In this document: piece by piece, positions 1 through 6,629 of the stretch
How positions within the stretch are numbered: position 1 is the first letter of the stretch
Layout: each line of letters begins with the position of its first letter
Notes under the pieces: model-generated
What the model was told of the DNA's origin: nothing
What the model saw: the letters and a program-made list of their open reading frames with translations, nothing else
Databases searched by the model: none
Translations under genes and position numbers: made by a program
DNA from: an uncultured Bacilli bacterium
GTDB lineage: Bacteria > Bacillota_I > Bacilli_A > RF39 > UBA660
Assembly: GCA_947588975.1 (NCBI GenBank)
Contig: CANQAF010000009.1
Span: 1 to 24,953 of the forward strand
Length of the DNA: 24,953 nt
Direction of reading: 5' to 3'

Positions 1-459
1 GAAGTTAAGGAATGGACTCCGGTAGATGGGTTGAAAGAAACGACAGCAGAATGGGAAGCTAAAGAAGCAACAGAAGCAGGAGACTATACAGCATGGGTAA
101 AAGATAAATACAAAAATATAAATTTTGCAGAATTTTCAATTGCAAAAGCTGCATTTTCATACCCAGCAACTAAATCTACATATCAAGCAACCGGAAAATC
201 TTCTAGTTATTGCTCTCAACCAGGTGGAAAATGTACAGATGCTGGTTCGTATTGTGTAACCTGGGGACAAAAATGTAAAAATGGCTCTGGACCAAATTTT
301 AATGAAGGGTATAATGGATTCTGCCCTTGTGGAAAATGGGAAACAGGAAGTACTACTTATAGTTGCCCAAATGGTGGTACATTAAGTGGAACGACGTGTA
401 CAGTATATAGTTGTCCAAATGGTGGAACCCTGAATAATACTACATGCGAATTTAAGTAA
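1..459 (+). CDS. Cysteine-rich C-terminal part of a probably exported protein (5' partial)
   Basis: The frame is open from the first base of the window, so the true start lies upstream and 152 residues are visible. A TTG at 31 is possible but has no clear ribosome site. The first half is unremarkable and polar. The second half is rich in Cys, Gly, Ser and Thr and ends with two near-identical units of the form YSCPNGGTL-x2-TTC. Paired cysteines in small Gly/Thr-rich modules suggest a disulfide-stabilised extracellular domain; this is inference. I do not recognise the family. The gene converges on rodA, and both share a bidirectional terminator just after the stop. Confidence 0.7.
   Translation, partial: EVKEWTPVDGLKETTAEWEAKEATEAGDYTAWVKDKYKNINFAEFSIAKAAFSYPATKSTYQATGKSSSYCSQPGGKCTDAGSYCVTWGQKCKNGSGPNFNEGYNGFCPCGKWETGSTTYSCPNGGTLSGTTCTVYSCPNGGTLNNTTCEFK
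358..447 (+). repeat. Two 42-nt coding repeats (14-residue Cys modules)
   Basis: Units at 358-399 and 406-447, separated by six bases, each encode Y-S-C-P-N-G-G-T-L-x-x-T-T-C. The DNA copies differ at third positions and in the SG/NN codons, so the peptide is better conserved than the DNA, which suggests selection on the protein. Confidence 0.8.
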
Positions 460-464
460 ATGAT

Positions 465-493
465 AAAATCACAGAACTAATCTGTGATTTTTT
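465..493. terminator. Bidirectional intrinsic terminator between convergent genes
   Basis: A perfect 9-bp stem (AATCACAGA 467-475 / TCTGTGATT 481-489) with a 5-nt loop, preceded by A residues and followed by a T run, so it can act on both strands. It separates the Cys-rich gene from rodA. Confidence 0.8.
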
Positions 494-501
494 AGTAACT
501 G

Positions 502-1629
502 CTAATTGGTATATCTAATATTTTCATTAGAAATGCGAAAGAAAATTCCAACCATAATCATATAACTAAGTAGGCTAGATCCCCCATAACTGATAAAGGG
601 AAGTGTGATTCCAGTAATGGGCATCATACCATAAGTCATTCCAATATTTTGAAACTGCTGGTAAATCAACATACCGACAATTCCTGCAATCATGTATTGA
701 TAAATACTAGAATGTGTTTTTAATGCTGTCATAATAAGTCTAATGTCAAAAAATGCAATTAAAGAAATCAAACAAATAGAACCAATGAATCCAAAATTAC
801 TTGCATATACTGCAAAAATGAAATCGGTTTGTGGTTCTGGAAAATAGATAGGGGTATGCAATACTCCGTGCCCAAATAATCCTCCTGATCCAATTGCAGT
901 CATTCCATACTGTAATTGAAATCCAGAACCATTTGACCAATCCAATAATCTATCAACTCGTAAAAAGAAACTTGTTCCAAAAATTTTAATAAATAAATCT
1001 TGATTCCAAAAATAAATAAGTAAGACACTTCCAACTGATAAAAATAGAACAAGAAATAACAGAATAAACCATCGATACCGAATTCCTGAAACAAATAACA
1101 TGACAATTGTGATCAGTAAATATATCAAAACTACTCCAGTATCCGGTTCTAAAAAGGTAAGAATACTTGGAATAAGAACAGTAATAATAACTTTTAATAA
1201 AAATAGAAATTCTTCTCCTACCGTAGGATTTTGATATTTAGAATGAAATTCTTGAATCATTTTAGAAAGCAAAATAATTAAAATAATTTTCATAAATTCG
1301 CTAGGTTGAAATGTACCAATTCCAGGAATTGCATACCAACACTTTGCTTCATTGATTTCTTTTCCAAAGAAAAATAAACCTATTAATAATAAATTTCCAA
1401 TGATATAAAGTTTCCAAGCATGTTTAATAATCATTGAAATACCCATTTTTAAGATAATATAAACAATTCCAAAACCAATCATATACCATAGAAGTTGTTT
1501 GAGCGCTAATGTCTGCATAGTTTCATCTAAAAGTTTTTGTGCACTCAAAATGGTTATGACACTAATACCCGCAAATAACAACATTGGAATCCAAAGACCG
1601 GGATCCACTTGATATTTTGATTTTTTCAT
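502..1629 (-). CDS. rodA: SEDS-family peptidoglycan glycosyltransferase, RodA/FtsW type
   Basis: A 375-residue polytopic membrane protein with about ten hydrophobic segments, the usual SEDS size. Family motifs are visible: FQPSEF at 107-112, LEPDTG around 160-165 with the catalytic-type Asp at 163, PQTDFIFAV in the middle of the C-terminal half, and GITLPFISYGGSS near the C-terminus. SEDS proteins polymerise lipid II into glycan strands together with a class B PBP; RodA serves side-wall elongation and FtsW the septum. The EPD(T/L)G context and the nearby gpsB and rodZ favour RodA, but FtsW cannot be excluded by eye. The start ATG follows a GGTGATAAG ribosome site. It is divergent from the EIIB-like gene. 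Confidence 0.88.
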   Translation of the reverse strand: MKKSKYQVDPGLWIPMLLFAGISVITILSAQKLLDETMQTLALKQLLWYMIGFGIVYIILKMGISMIIKHAWKLYIIGNLLLIGLFFFGKEINEAKCWYAIPGIGTFQPSEFMKIILIILLSKMIQEFHSKYQNPTVGEEFLFLLKVIITVLIPSILTFLEPDTGVVLIYLLITIVMLFVSGIRYRWFILLFLVLFLSVGSVLLIYFWNQDLFIKIFGTSFFLRVDRLLDWSNGSGFQLQYGMTAIGSGGLFGHGVLHTPIYFPEPQTDFIFAVYASNFGFIGSICLISLIAFFDIRLIMTALKTHSSIYQYMIAGIVGMLIYQQFQNIGMTYGMMPITGITLPFISYGGSSLLSYMIMVGIFFRISNENIRYTN

Positions 1630-1687
1630 CTTATCACCAGTATTATCTTACAAGAAAAAAATACGAACTACAAACGAATTCCTTTCT

Positions 1688-1694
1688 TTCGACA
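1688..1694 (-). promoter_or_regulatory. Spo0A-box-like heptamer
   Basis: TTCGACA is the exact reverse complement of TGTCGAA, the core of the Bacillus Spo0A box. It lies in the rodA/EIIB-like divergent intergenic region and matches the pair found about 400 bp downstream. A single heptamer is weak evidence. Confidence 0.3.
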
Positions 1695-1725
1695 AAAAAA
1701 GATATTAAAAAAATTAAAAATATAG

Positions 1726-1731
1726 TATAAT
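1726..1731 (+). promoter_or_regulatory. Consensus -10 box ahead of EIIB-like gene
   Basis: TATAAT overlaps the first possible ATG (1730) of the downstream gene, which argues that translation starts further downstream. No convincing -35 box is seen 16-18 bp upstream. Confidence 0.4.
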
Positions 1732-1747
1732 GATAATGGTGATAAAA

Positions 1748-2065
1748 ATGGTAGAAATGCAATACTTACTCATTATCATAATTTTAGTCCTTGTTGCCCT
1801 AGCAATTTCAAAATCTATGAAAAAAGATATCAAAATTGAAATGAATAAATTAGTTGCGAGTCTAGGTGGTAAGGATAATATTATTGATTATGAAGTGAAT
1901 AAATCAAGATTTGTTGTAACATTAAAAAATGTAGAACTTGTCAATAAAGAAGCTATTCAAAAAATGGGTGCCAAAGGAATTGTCGAGATTGACAACCAAT
2001 TAAAAATCATCCTTGGCGATAGTGCAAGACAACTTAAAAAACAAATTGATGAACTAAAACGATAA
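1748..2065 (+). CDS. Membrane-anchored PTS EIIB-like domain protein without the phosphorylatable Cys
   Basis: I chose ATG 1748 (105 aa) because a -10 box covers the earlier ATG and a GGTGAT ribosome site sits just upstream; 1757 is also possible. Residues 6-21 form one hydrophobic helix. Residues 30-103 resemble the glucose-type PTS EIIB fold, including the closing pattern MGAKGIVEIDNQLKIILG. In true EIIB domains the first strands hold D-x-C-x-T-R-L, where Cys carries the phosphate. Here the aligned stretch is EVNKSRFVV, with Asn 51 where the Cys would be. It therefore cannot phosphorylate sugar by the usual route; a structural or sensing role is inference. It is a single gene with its own terminator, and no EIIC or EIIA is nearby. 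Confidence 0.65.
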   Translation: MVEMQYLLIIIILVLVALAISKSMKKDIKIEMNKLVASLGGKDNIIDYEVNKSRFVVTLKNVELVNKEAIQKMGAKGIVEIDNQLKIILGDSARQLKKQIDELKR

Positions 2066-2080
2066 AAATAATCGTTTTTT
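2056..2080 (+). terminator. Intrinsic terminator overlapping stop codon
   Basis: AAAACGAT (2056-2063) pairs with ATCGTTTT (2071-2078), followed by T residues. The TAA stop at 2063-2065 lies at the stem/loop junction. Confidence 0.65.
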
Positions 2081-2086
2081 TCATTT

Positions 2087-2129
2087 TTCGACATCATTCG
2101 ACATTCATAAATTGTATGATTTTGTCGAG
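2087..2129 (+). promoter_or_regulatory. Tandem Spo0A-box-like repeats upstream of the kinase gene
   Basis: TTCGACA occurs at 2087-2093 and again at 2097-2103, exactly 10 bp apart and so on the same face of the helix. An opposite-orientation near-match TGTCGAG lies at 2123-2129. A possible -10 box TATGAT is at 2115-2120 between them. Bacillus Spo0A binds TGTCGAA-type boxes, often in multiples. Assigning Spo0A is inference, since the regulator's gene is not in the window. Confidence 0.45.
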
Positions 2130-2138
2130 GGATGAAAT

Positions 2139-3416
2139 ATGAATATATTTGAGACTATAATGATCAATGTAATTTTTATTACATTTCCATTACTATTTTG
2201 TTTACTGTATCAATCTTATAACCAAACATTAAATCAAGAAAAAAATAATTTATTCTTAGATATTGGATTAATTAGCTCTTTTTATTTGGTTTTACGCTTT
2301 GGATTAAAATTATCTGTATATCAACCACTGTTATTGCTTAATATCCCATTGATAATTGCTTATATCAAACATCGTAAAATTTCTATCTTGCTTTTATCTA
2401 TTTGTATGATTGCTTATTATTGGCATCATTGGAGTTTTCCATTTATTTTTATGTTGATAGAATATACATTATATTATATATTCTACCAAATATGTATTCA
2501 CAAAAATGTATCACAAAATATGTTTGTACATACATTTCTTGCATGTAAATTAACAATAGCGATCATTCTTATGTTACAAACAGATATTACCTCAATTATG
2601 ACACCTATGATATTTATTTTCTCATTTTATTTAATTACAGAATTCACTATCTATTTATTTGAACGGGCAGAAGAAATATTGTCTTTGCGCTTAAAACTGA
2701 AAACATTTGAACAGGAAGCAGAAATTAGAGAATCTTTGTTTAAAATTACACACGAAATTAAAAATCCAATTGCAGTATGTAAAGGATATTTAGATATGTT
2801 TGATATCAATAATGTAGAACATAGCAAAAAATATATTCCTATTTTAAAAGAGGAAATTGAACGCGTTTTGGTATTATTAGAAGATTTTTTATCCATTAAA
2901 AAAATAAAAATCGAAAAAGATGTAATGGATTTAAATATGTTAATAGAAAGTATTTACCATAATTTTATTCCTATTTTAGAAGATCGTAATATTCAAAGTA
3001 ACTTTGAATATAATGATGAGGAATTCTTTATATATGGAGATTATAATCGTCTTTCACAAGTATTGATTAACCTAATCAAAAACAGTATTGAAGCGATACC
3101 GAAAGAAAAAGAAGGAATGATCCATGTTTATACAGAACAGTCAAAAAATGAATTTAAAATCATCGTAGAAGATAATGGAAAAGGCATGAATAAAGAAGAA
3201 CTAACACAAATCAAAAAGCCGTTCTTCACGACTAAGCAAAAAGGTACAGGGTTAGGCGTTTATCTATCAGAAGAAATCATAAAAGGACATGAAGGAACAA
3301 TTACTTATACTTCAAAAGAAGGAATCGGAACGAAAGTGACTCTTGTATTTCCAAGAAAAATAAATAATTATAAAGTGTTAGAAGAATATCACTTAGAAGC
3401 AATTCCAAATGAGTAG
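2139..3416 (+). CDS. Membrane sensor histidine kinase, KinB-like
   Basis: 425 residues. Six or seven hydrophobic helices span about residues 5-178 with almost no extracytoplasmic domain, so it probably senses within the membrane. Next come a short coiled linker, a HisKA dimerisation helix with the phospho-acceptor motif HEIKNP (His 205), and a HATPase_c domain: N box NLIKNSIEAI from about 311, G1 EDNGKGM, F box PFFTTK and G2 GTGLGVYLSEE. All catalytic motifs are intact. No response regulator is adjacent, as is usual for orphan sporulation kinases. Length, topology and H box resemble Bacillus KinB, which feeds the Spo0A phosphorelay. The Spo0A-box-like repeats just upstream fit that idea, but the assignment is inference. 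Confidence 0.85.
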   Translation: MNIFETIMINVIFITFPLLFCLLYQSYNQTLNQEKNNLFLDIGLISSFYLVLRFGLKLSVYQPLLLLNIPLIIAYIKHRKISILLLSICMIAYYWHHWSFPFIFMLIEYTLYYIFYQICIHKNVSQNMFVHTFLACKLTIAIILMLQTDITSIMTPMIFIFSFYLITEFTIYLFERAEEILSLRLKLKTFEQEAEIRESLFKITHEIKNPIAVCKGYLDMFDINNVEHSKKYIPILKEEIERVLVLLEDFLSIKKIKIEKDVMDLNMLIESIYHNFIPILEDRNIQSNFEYNDEEFFIYGDYNRLSQVLINLIKNSIEAIPKEKEGMIHVYTEQSKNEFKIIVEDNGKGMNKEELTQIKKPFFTTKQKGTGLGVYLSEEIIKGHEGTITYTSKEGIGTKVTLVFPRKINNYKVLEEYHLEAIPNE

Positions 3417-3423
3417 ATCAACA

Positions 3424-3452
3424 TTGACAAATTGCTTTTTTTTTGAGAAAAT
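3424..3452 (+). promoter_or_regulatory. Possible sigma-A promoter for gpsB
   Basis: TTGACA at 3424-3429 and GAAAAT at 3447-3452 with a 17-bp spacer. The -35 box is perfect; the -10 box matches four of six positions. Confidence 0.4.
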
Positions 3453-3480
3453 GAATACATAAGGATTTGAGGTGGTTTAT

Positions 3481-3804
3481 ATGTATCAGGAAAGAATTTT
3501 ACTAACTGGAAAAGATATTCTAGAAAAAGAGTTTAAAATCGATACCAGAGGATATCGACCACAAGAAGTAGATAAATTTTTAGATGTCATTATTCGTGAT
3601 TATGAAGAATTTATGGTCATTATAAAAGAAATTGAAAGCGAAAAAAAAGAATTAATTGAAGACAATATTAAATTGAAACAAGAAATTCGTAATTTAAGAA
3701 CAAAATTACAAGTATTACAAGAAGAGTCTGGTGGAGAAGTTTCAAATGCTGACTTACTTAGAAGACTCTCAAATCTAGAAAAAATAATCTACGGAAAAGA
3801 ATAA
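3481..3804 (+). CDS. gpsB: Cell-division/elongation coordinator GpsB
   Basis: 107 residues from ATG 3481. An upstream in-frame GTG at 3472 lies inside the GAGGTGG ribosome site and is not used in my call. The N-terminal DivIVA-like domain has the family signature ILEKEFK followed by RGYRPQEVDKFLD and a membrane-contact loop. A coiled coil covers about residues 45-85, and the C-terminal trimerisation end reads LLRRLSNLEK, as in Bacillus GpsB. GpsB is a cytoplasmic adaptor that shuttles penicillin-binding proteins between side wall and septum. It sits directly before rnpB, as in Bacillus, and its stop codon overlaps the rnpB 5' strand. Confidence 0.92.
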   Translation: MYQERILLTGKDILEKEFKIDTRGYRPQEVDKFLDVIIRDYEEFMVIIKEIESEKKELIEDNIKLKQEIRNLRTKLQVLQEESGGEVSNADLLRRLSNLEKIIYGKE

Positions 3805-4157
3805 TATTTTGACAAACGCTGCATTCAATGTAATGTAGAGGAAAGTCCATGCTCGCACAATCTGTGATGATTGTAGTGTTCGTGTAGGGGGAAACAATAA
3901 CCCCTAGTAGAGAAATCTAACGGCTCACGAAATGACCTAAGTGTTTCATATGGTCAAAGTAGGTATAAAAGTGCCATAGTGACGAAGAAATCAGAAATGA
4001 TGGAAATGGAACGCGGTAAACCCCACGAGCGAGAAACCCAAATTTTGGTAGGGGAGCCTAATAAAAGAGAAACGAATCTTTTATGGGATTGTGAATACAA
4101 TAGATAAATGTTTGTCGCCTAGTAATAGGAACAGAACATGGCTTATAAAATATTATT
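3800..4157 (+). ncRNA. rnpB: RNase P RNA (bacterial type B)
   Basis: This is the catalytic RNA that trims tRNA 5' leaders. Conserved blocks visible in order: GAGGAAAGTCCATGCTCGC (about 3839-3857), GTAGTGTTCGTG, AGTGCCATAGTGACGAAG, AACGCGGTAAACCCC followed by CGAGCGAGAAACCC and GGTAGGGGAGCC, and ACAGAACATGGCTTATA near the 3' end. The outer helix P1 is AATAATATTTT (3800-3810) with AAAATATTATT (4147-4157), a perfect 11-bp match. Exact mature ends are uncertain by a few bases. The 5' strand overlaps the gpsB stop. It is somewhat shorter than the roughly 400-nt Bacillus RNA. Confidence 0.95.
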
Positions 4158-4163
4158 TTTTTT
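4147..4163 (+). terminator. Termination region of rnpB
   Basis: The 3' strand of helix P1 runs straight into a T run (4156-4163). The terminal helix of the RNA may thus double as the terminator stem, although its partner strand is about 340 nt upstream. No separate hairpin is visible. Confidence 0.4.
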
Positions 4164-4186
4164 GAAATTAGAAAGTTGGTGAACAC

Positions 4187-4696
4187 ATGGAAGAGATTGG
4201 ACTCGCTTTAAAAGAAGCAAGAGAAAATATTGGTCTTTCCATTGAAGAAGCCGCAAATGATCTTAAGGTAAAACCAAGTCAAATCGAAAGCATAGAAGCA
4301 GGAGATAAAGAAGCATTTAAAGATGTTTTTGCTTTAAAATATTTTATTCGTGATTATTCTAAATATCTAGGATTAAACTATGAAGATATGGTGGATGAAT
4401 TTAATGAATATTTATTCGATTATACTTCAAAAATTTCATTAGACGATATTAAACGTGCGAAAAAGCAATTAGAAAAAAAAGAAAGTAAAGAACGTAAAGA
4501 ACATCGTATTGCATCTCCATATACATTAGAACGAAAACGTAAATTTAGTATACCATCATATGTCATCTATATTCTAATGATACTTGTTGTTATTTTAGGA
4601 TGTATTTATTTATATACATTGCTAAAAAAAGATGAACCAAAAGATGGTGAAAATATTGTATCTTATGTGGAAACGAACCGAGGCGTTGTCGTATGA
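4187..4696 (+). CDS. rodZ: RodZ-like membrane HTH protein, short form
   Basis: 169 residues. Residues 1-70 form a Cro/C1-type helix-turn-helix of the HTH_25 kind (GLALKEAREN, then VKPSQIESIEAGD). A charged Lys/Glu-rich linker spans about 88-120, and one transmembrane helix lies near 125-147. RodZ links MreB filaments to the elongation machinery through its cytoplasmic HTH. Only about 22 residues follow the membrane helix, so the extracytoplasmic DUF4115-type domain of longer RodZ proteins (Bacillus YmfM is near 290 aa) is missing. Its TGA stop overlaps the pgsA start (ATGA), so the two are translationally coupled. The rodZ-pgsA order matches Bacillus. No promoter is obvious in the short gap after rnpB. 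Confidence 0.85.
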   Translation: MEEIGLALKEARENIGLSIEEAANDLKVKPSQIESIEAGDKEAFKDVFALKYFIRDYSKYLGLNYEDMVDEFNEYLFDYTSKISLDDIKRAKKQLEKKESKERKEHRIASPYTLERKRKFSIPSYVIYILMILVVILGCIYLYTLLKKDEPKDGENIVSYVETNRGVVV

Positions 4697-5304
4697 ATTT
4701 GCCAAATAAAATTACCATAAGTCGTATCATTTTATCGTTTATCATTATCTTTATACTATTATTTCCATTTGATGCGTCTGGTCTAGCATTACCAAAACTA
4801 TTTATTAATGAAACAATTGTAGTGGATTTAAAATATATTTTAGCTGGGTTCTTATTTATTATTGCTAGTATCACTGATTTTGTGGATGGATATATTGCCC
4901 GTAAATATAATATGGTTACTGATTTTGGAAAAATGATTGATGCAATTGCTGACAAAGTATTAGTCAATTCTGTTTTAATTATATTAGCAGCAAGTGGATT
5001 TATTTCTGCAATTATTCCTGTTATAATTGTCGTTCGTGATAGTGTTGTTAATTCAATTAAAATGGTTGCCGGAAATAAAGGTCATGTAGTTGCTGCCATT
5101 AAGTCTGGTAAAATGAAAACAGCTTGCTTAATGGTAGGAATTGTACTAACATTATTCTATAATTTACCATTTGAATTATGGAATTTTAAAGTATCCGATG
5201 CATTGCTTATTATTGCAGCAGTGTTATCAGTAATATCAGCAATTCAGTATTACTATATGAACCGTGAAACTATTTTTGAAAAAAAAGAGATTCTAGAAAA
5301 CTAG
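4693..5304 (+). CDS. pgsA: CDP-diacylglycerol-glycerol-3-phosphate 3-phosphatidyltransferase
   Basis: 203 residues, polytopic. It carries the complete CDP-alcohol phosphatidyltransferase signature D-G-x2-A-R-x8-G-x3-D-x3-D at residues 65-87 (Asp 65, Gly 66, Ala 69, Arg 70, Gly 79, Asp 83, Asp 87). The enzyme makes phosphatidylglycerol phosphate from CDP-diacylglycerol at the membrane, the committed step to phosphatidylglycerol. The N-terminus LPNKITISRI is typical of PgsA. Synteny (rodZ-pgsA before recA) supports PgsA over other family members. The start overlaps the rodZ stop, and the stop lies in the 3' arm of its terminator. The cinA gene that usually follows in Bacillus is absent. Confidence 0.93.
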   Translation: MNLPNKITISRIILSFIIIFILLFPFDASGLALPKLFINETIVVDLKYILAGFLFIIASITDFVDGYIARKYNMVTDFGKMIDAIADKVLVNSVLIILAASGFISAIIPVIIVVRDSVVNSIKMVAGNKGHVVAAIKSGKMKTACLMVGIVLTLFYNLPFELWNFKVSDALLIIAAVLSVISAIQYYYMNRETIFEKKEILEN

Positions 5305-5313
5305 AATCTTTTT
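5288..5313 (+). terminator. Strong intrinsic terminator of rodZ-pgsA
   Basis: Perfect 9-bp stem AGATTCTAG (5288-5296) / CTAGAATCT (5301-5309) with an AAAA loop and a T run. The pgsA TAG stop is at 5302-5304, inside the 3' arm. Confidence 0.85.
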
Positions 5314-5380
5314 GTTACAAATCTATAATATTGGTATAACAGATATTTCTTTTTTCTAAAAATTACCAATCAAAAATAAT

Positions 5381-5394
5381 CAAACAAATGTTCG
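5381..5394 (+). promoter_or_regulatory. LexA (DinR) SOS-box-like site upstream of recA
   Basis: CAAACAAATGTTCG matches 12 of 14 positions of the Bacillus consensus CGAACRNRYGTTYC as I recall it. It lies 9 bp upstream of the recA -35 box, a sensible place for SOS repression. Confidence 0.6.
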
Positions 5395-5403
5395 TAAAAA
5401 GTA

Positions 5404-5432
5404 TTGACAACTATTTTTTTCTATTATATAAT
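5404..5432 (+). promoter_or_regulatory. Consensus sigma-A promoter of recA
   Basis: TTGACA (5404-5409), 17-bp spacer, TATAAT (5427-5432). Both boxes are perfect. An AGGAGG ribosome site follows at 5451-5456. Confidence 0.88.
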
Positions 5433-5465
5433 GAACTTGTAAGACATTAGAGGAGGAAATAAATC

Positions 5466-6500
5466 ATGGTAAAATCATCAGGAGATAAAACATTAGATCA
5501 AGTATTAGCAGATATAGAAAAACAATTTGGAAAAGGTTCTGTCATGAAATTAGGTGACAATGAACATAGAGAAATCGATGTAATTTCAAGTGGATCTCTT
5601 TCTTTAGATATGTGTTTAGGAATTGGTGGATACCCTAAAGGACGTATTATTGAAATTTATGGACCAGAATCCAGTGGTAAAACAACGTTTGCATTACATG
5701 CGATTGCAGAAGCTCAAAAATTAGGTGGACGTGCTGCATTTATTGATGCAGAACATTCTTTAGACCCTCAATATGCATCTAAATTAGGCGTTAATATCAA
5801 TGAATTATTATTATCACAACCAGATAATGGAGAACAGGCATTAGAAATATGTGAAGCATTAGTTCGTAGTGGAGCAATTAGTGTGATTGTAATTGATTCT
5901 GTAGCGGCATTAGTACCGCAAGCTGAGATTGAAGGAGAAATGGGTGATAGTCATGTGGGACTACAAGCTCGTTTAATGAGTCAAGCTTTACGTAAATTGT
6001 CTGGTGTGATTAGTAAAACGAATACAATTTGTATTTTCATCAATCAACTACGTGAAAAAGTAGGTGTATTATTTGGAAATCCTGAGACTACTCCAGGAGG
6101 ACGTGCTTTAAAGTTCTATGCTTCTGTTCGCCTAGAAATTAGAAGATCTGAACAAATAAAAGAAGGAAATAGTATTGTTGGAAATAAAACTAGTATTAAA
6201 GTCGTTAAAAACAAAATGGCGCCTCCATTCAAAAGCTGTGTAGTAGATATTATGTATGGTGAAGGTGTTTCGAAAGAAGGCGAAATTGTTGATCTTGCGA
6301 GTGATGCCAACATTTTAGAAAAAAGTGGTTCTTGGTATGCCTATAAAGGTGAAAAATTAGGTCAAGGAAAAGAAAATGTCAAAGAAGTTTTAAAGACCAA
6401 TACCAAATTACGTAATGAACTAGAAAAACAAGTTCGTGATTATTATGAAATTACAGGCCCAAAAGCGCCTACAGTACAAAAACAAGAAGAAGCAGAATAA
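5466..6500 (+). CDS. recA: Recombinase RecA
   Basis: 344 residues, the normal RecA length. The Walker A loop GPESSGKTT begins at residue 66. Other hallmarks are IDAEHSLDPQYA, VIVIDSVAALVPQAEIEGEMGD (Walker B plus start of L1), and INQLREKVGV with the L2 region GNPETTPGGRALKFYAS. RecA coats single-stranded DNA, drives strand exchange and triggers LexA self-cleavage. The ATG sits 9 nt after a perfect AGGAGG site. It is transcribed alone from its own promoter with a LexA-type box, and its terminator overlaps the stop. The short acidic tail (QKQEEAE) is typical. No sign of transfer; codon use matches neighbouring core genes. Confidence 0.98.
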   Translation: MVKSSGDKTLDQVLADIEKQFGKGSVMKLGDNEHREIDVISSGSLSLDMCLGIGGYPKGRIIEIYGPESSGKTTFALHAIAEAQKLGGRAAFIDAEHSLDPQYASKLGVNINELLLSQPDNGEQALEICEALVRSGAISVIVIDSVAALVPQAEIEGEMGDSHVGLQARLMSQALRKLSGVISKTNTICIFINQLREKVGVLFGNPETTPGGRALKFYASVRLEIRRSEQIKEGNSIVGNKTSIKVVKNKMAPPFKSCVVDIMYGEGVSKEGEIVDLASDANILEKSGSWYAYKGEKLGQGKENVKEVLKTNTKLRNELEKQVRDYYEITGPKAPTVQKQEEAE

Positions 6501-6512
6501 TGCTTCTTTTTT
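6488..6512 (+). terminator. Intrinsic terminator of recA
   Basis: AGAAGCA (6488-6494) / TGCTTCT (6501-6507) with loop GAATAA and a T run. The TAA stop forms the last three loop bases. Confidence 0.8.
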
Positions 6513-6541
6513 CATTAGATAGTTTGTAACTCATTTTGCGC

Positions 6542-6570
6542 TTGACTTATCTTCCATTATTCTTTAAAAT
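6542..6570 (+). promoter_or_regulatory. Sigma-A promoter of rny
   Basis: TTGACT (6542-6547), 17-bp spacer, TAAAAT (6565-6570): five of six in each box. The leader to the start codon is about 50 nt. Confidence 0.7.
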
Positions 6571-6629
6571 GAAAGTAGGTGAAATAATCATTTTGCTAAA
6601 AATTTGACATATATGAATGGAGGAAAAGT

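Noticed and set aside
1642..1647. GATAAT on the minus strand as the rodA -10 box
   Set aside because: Transcription would begin within the ribosome site (1638-1633), and no -35 box fits.
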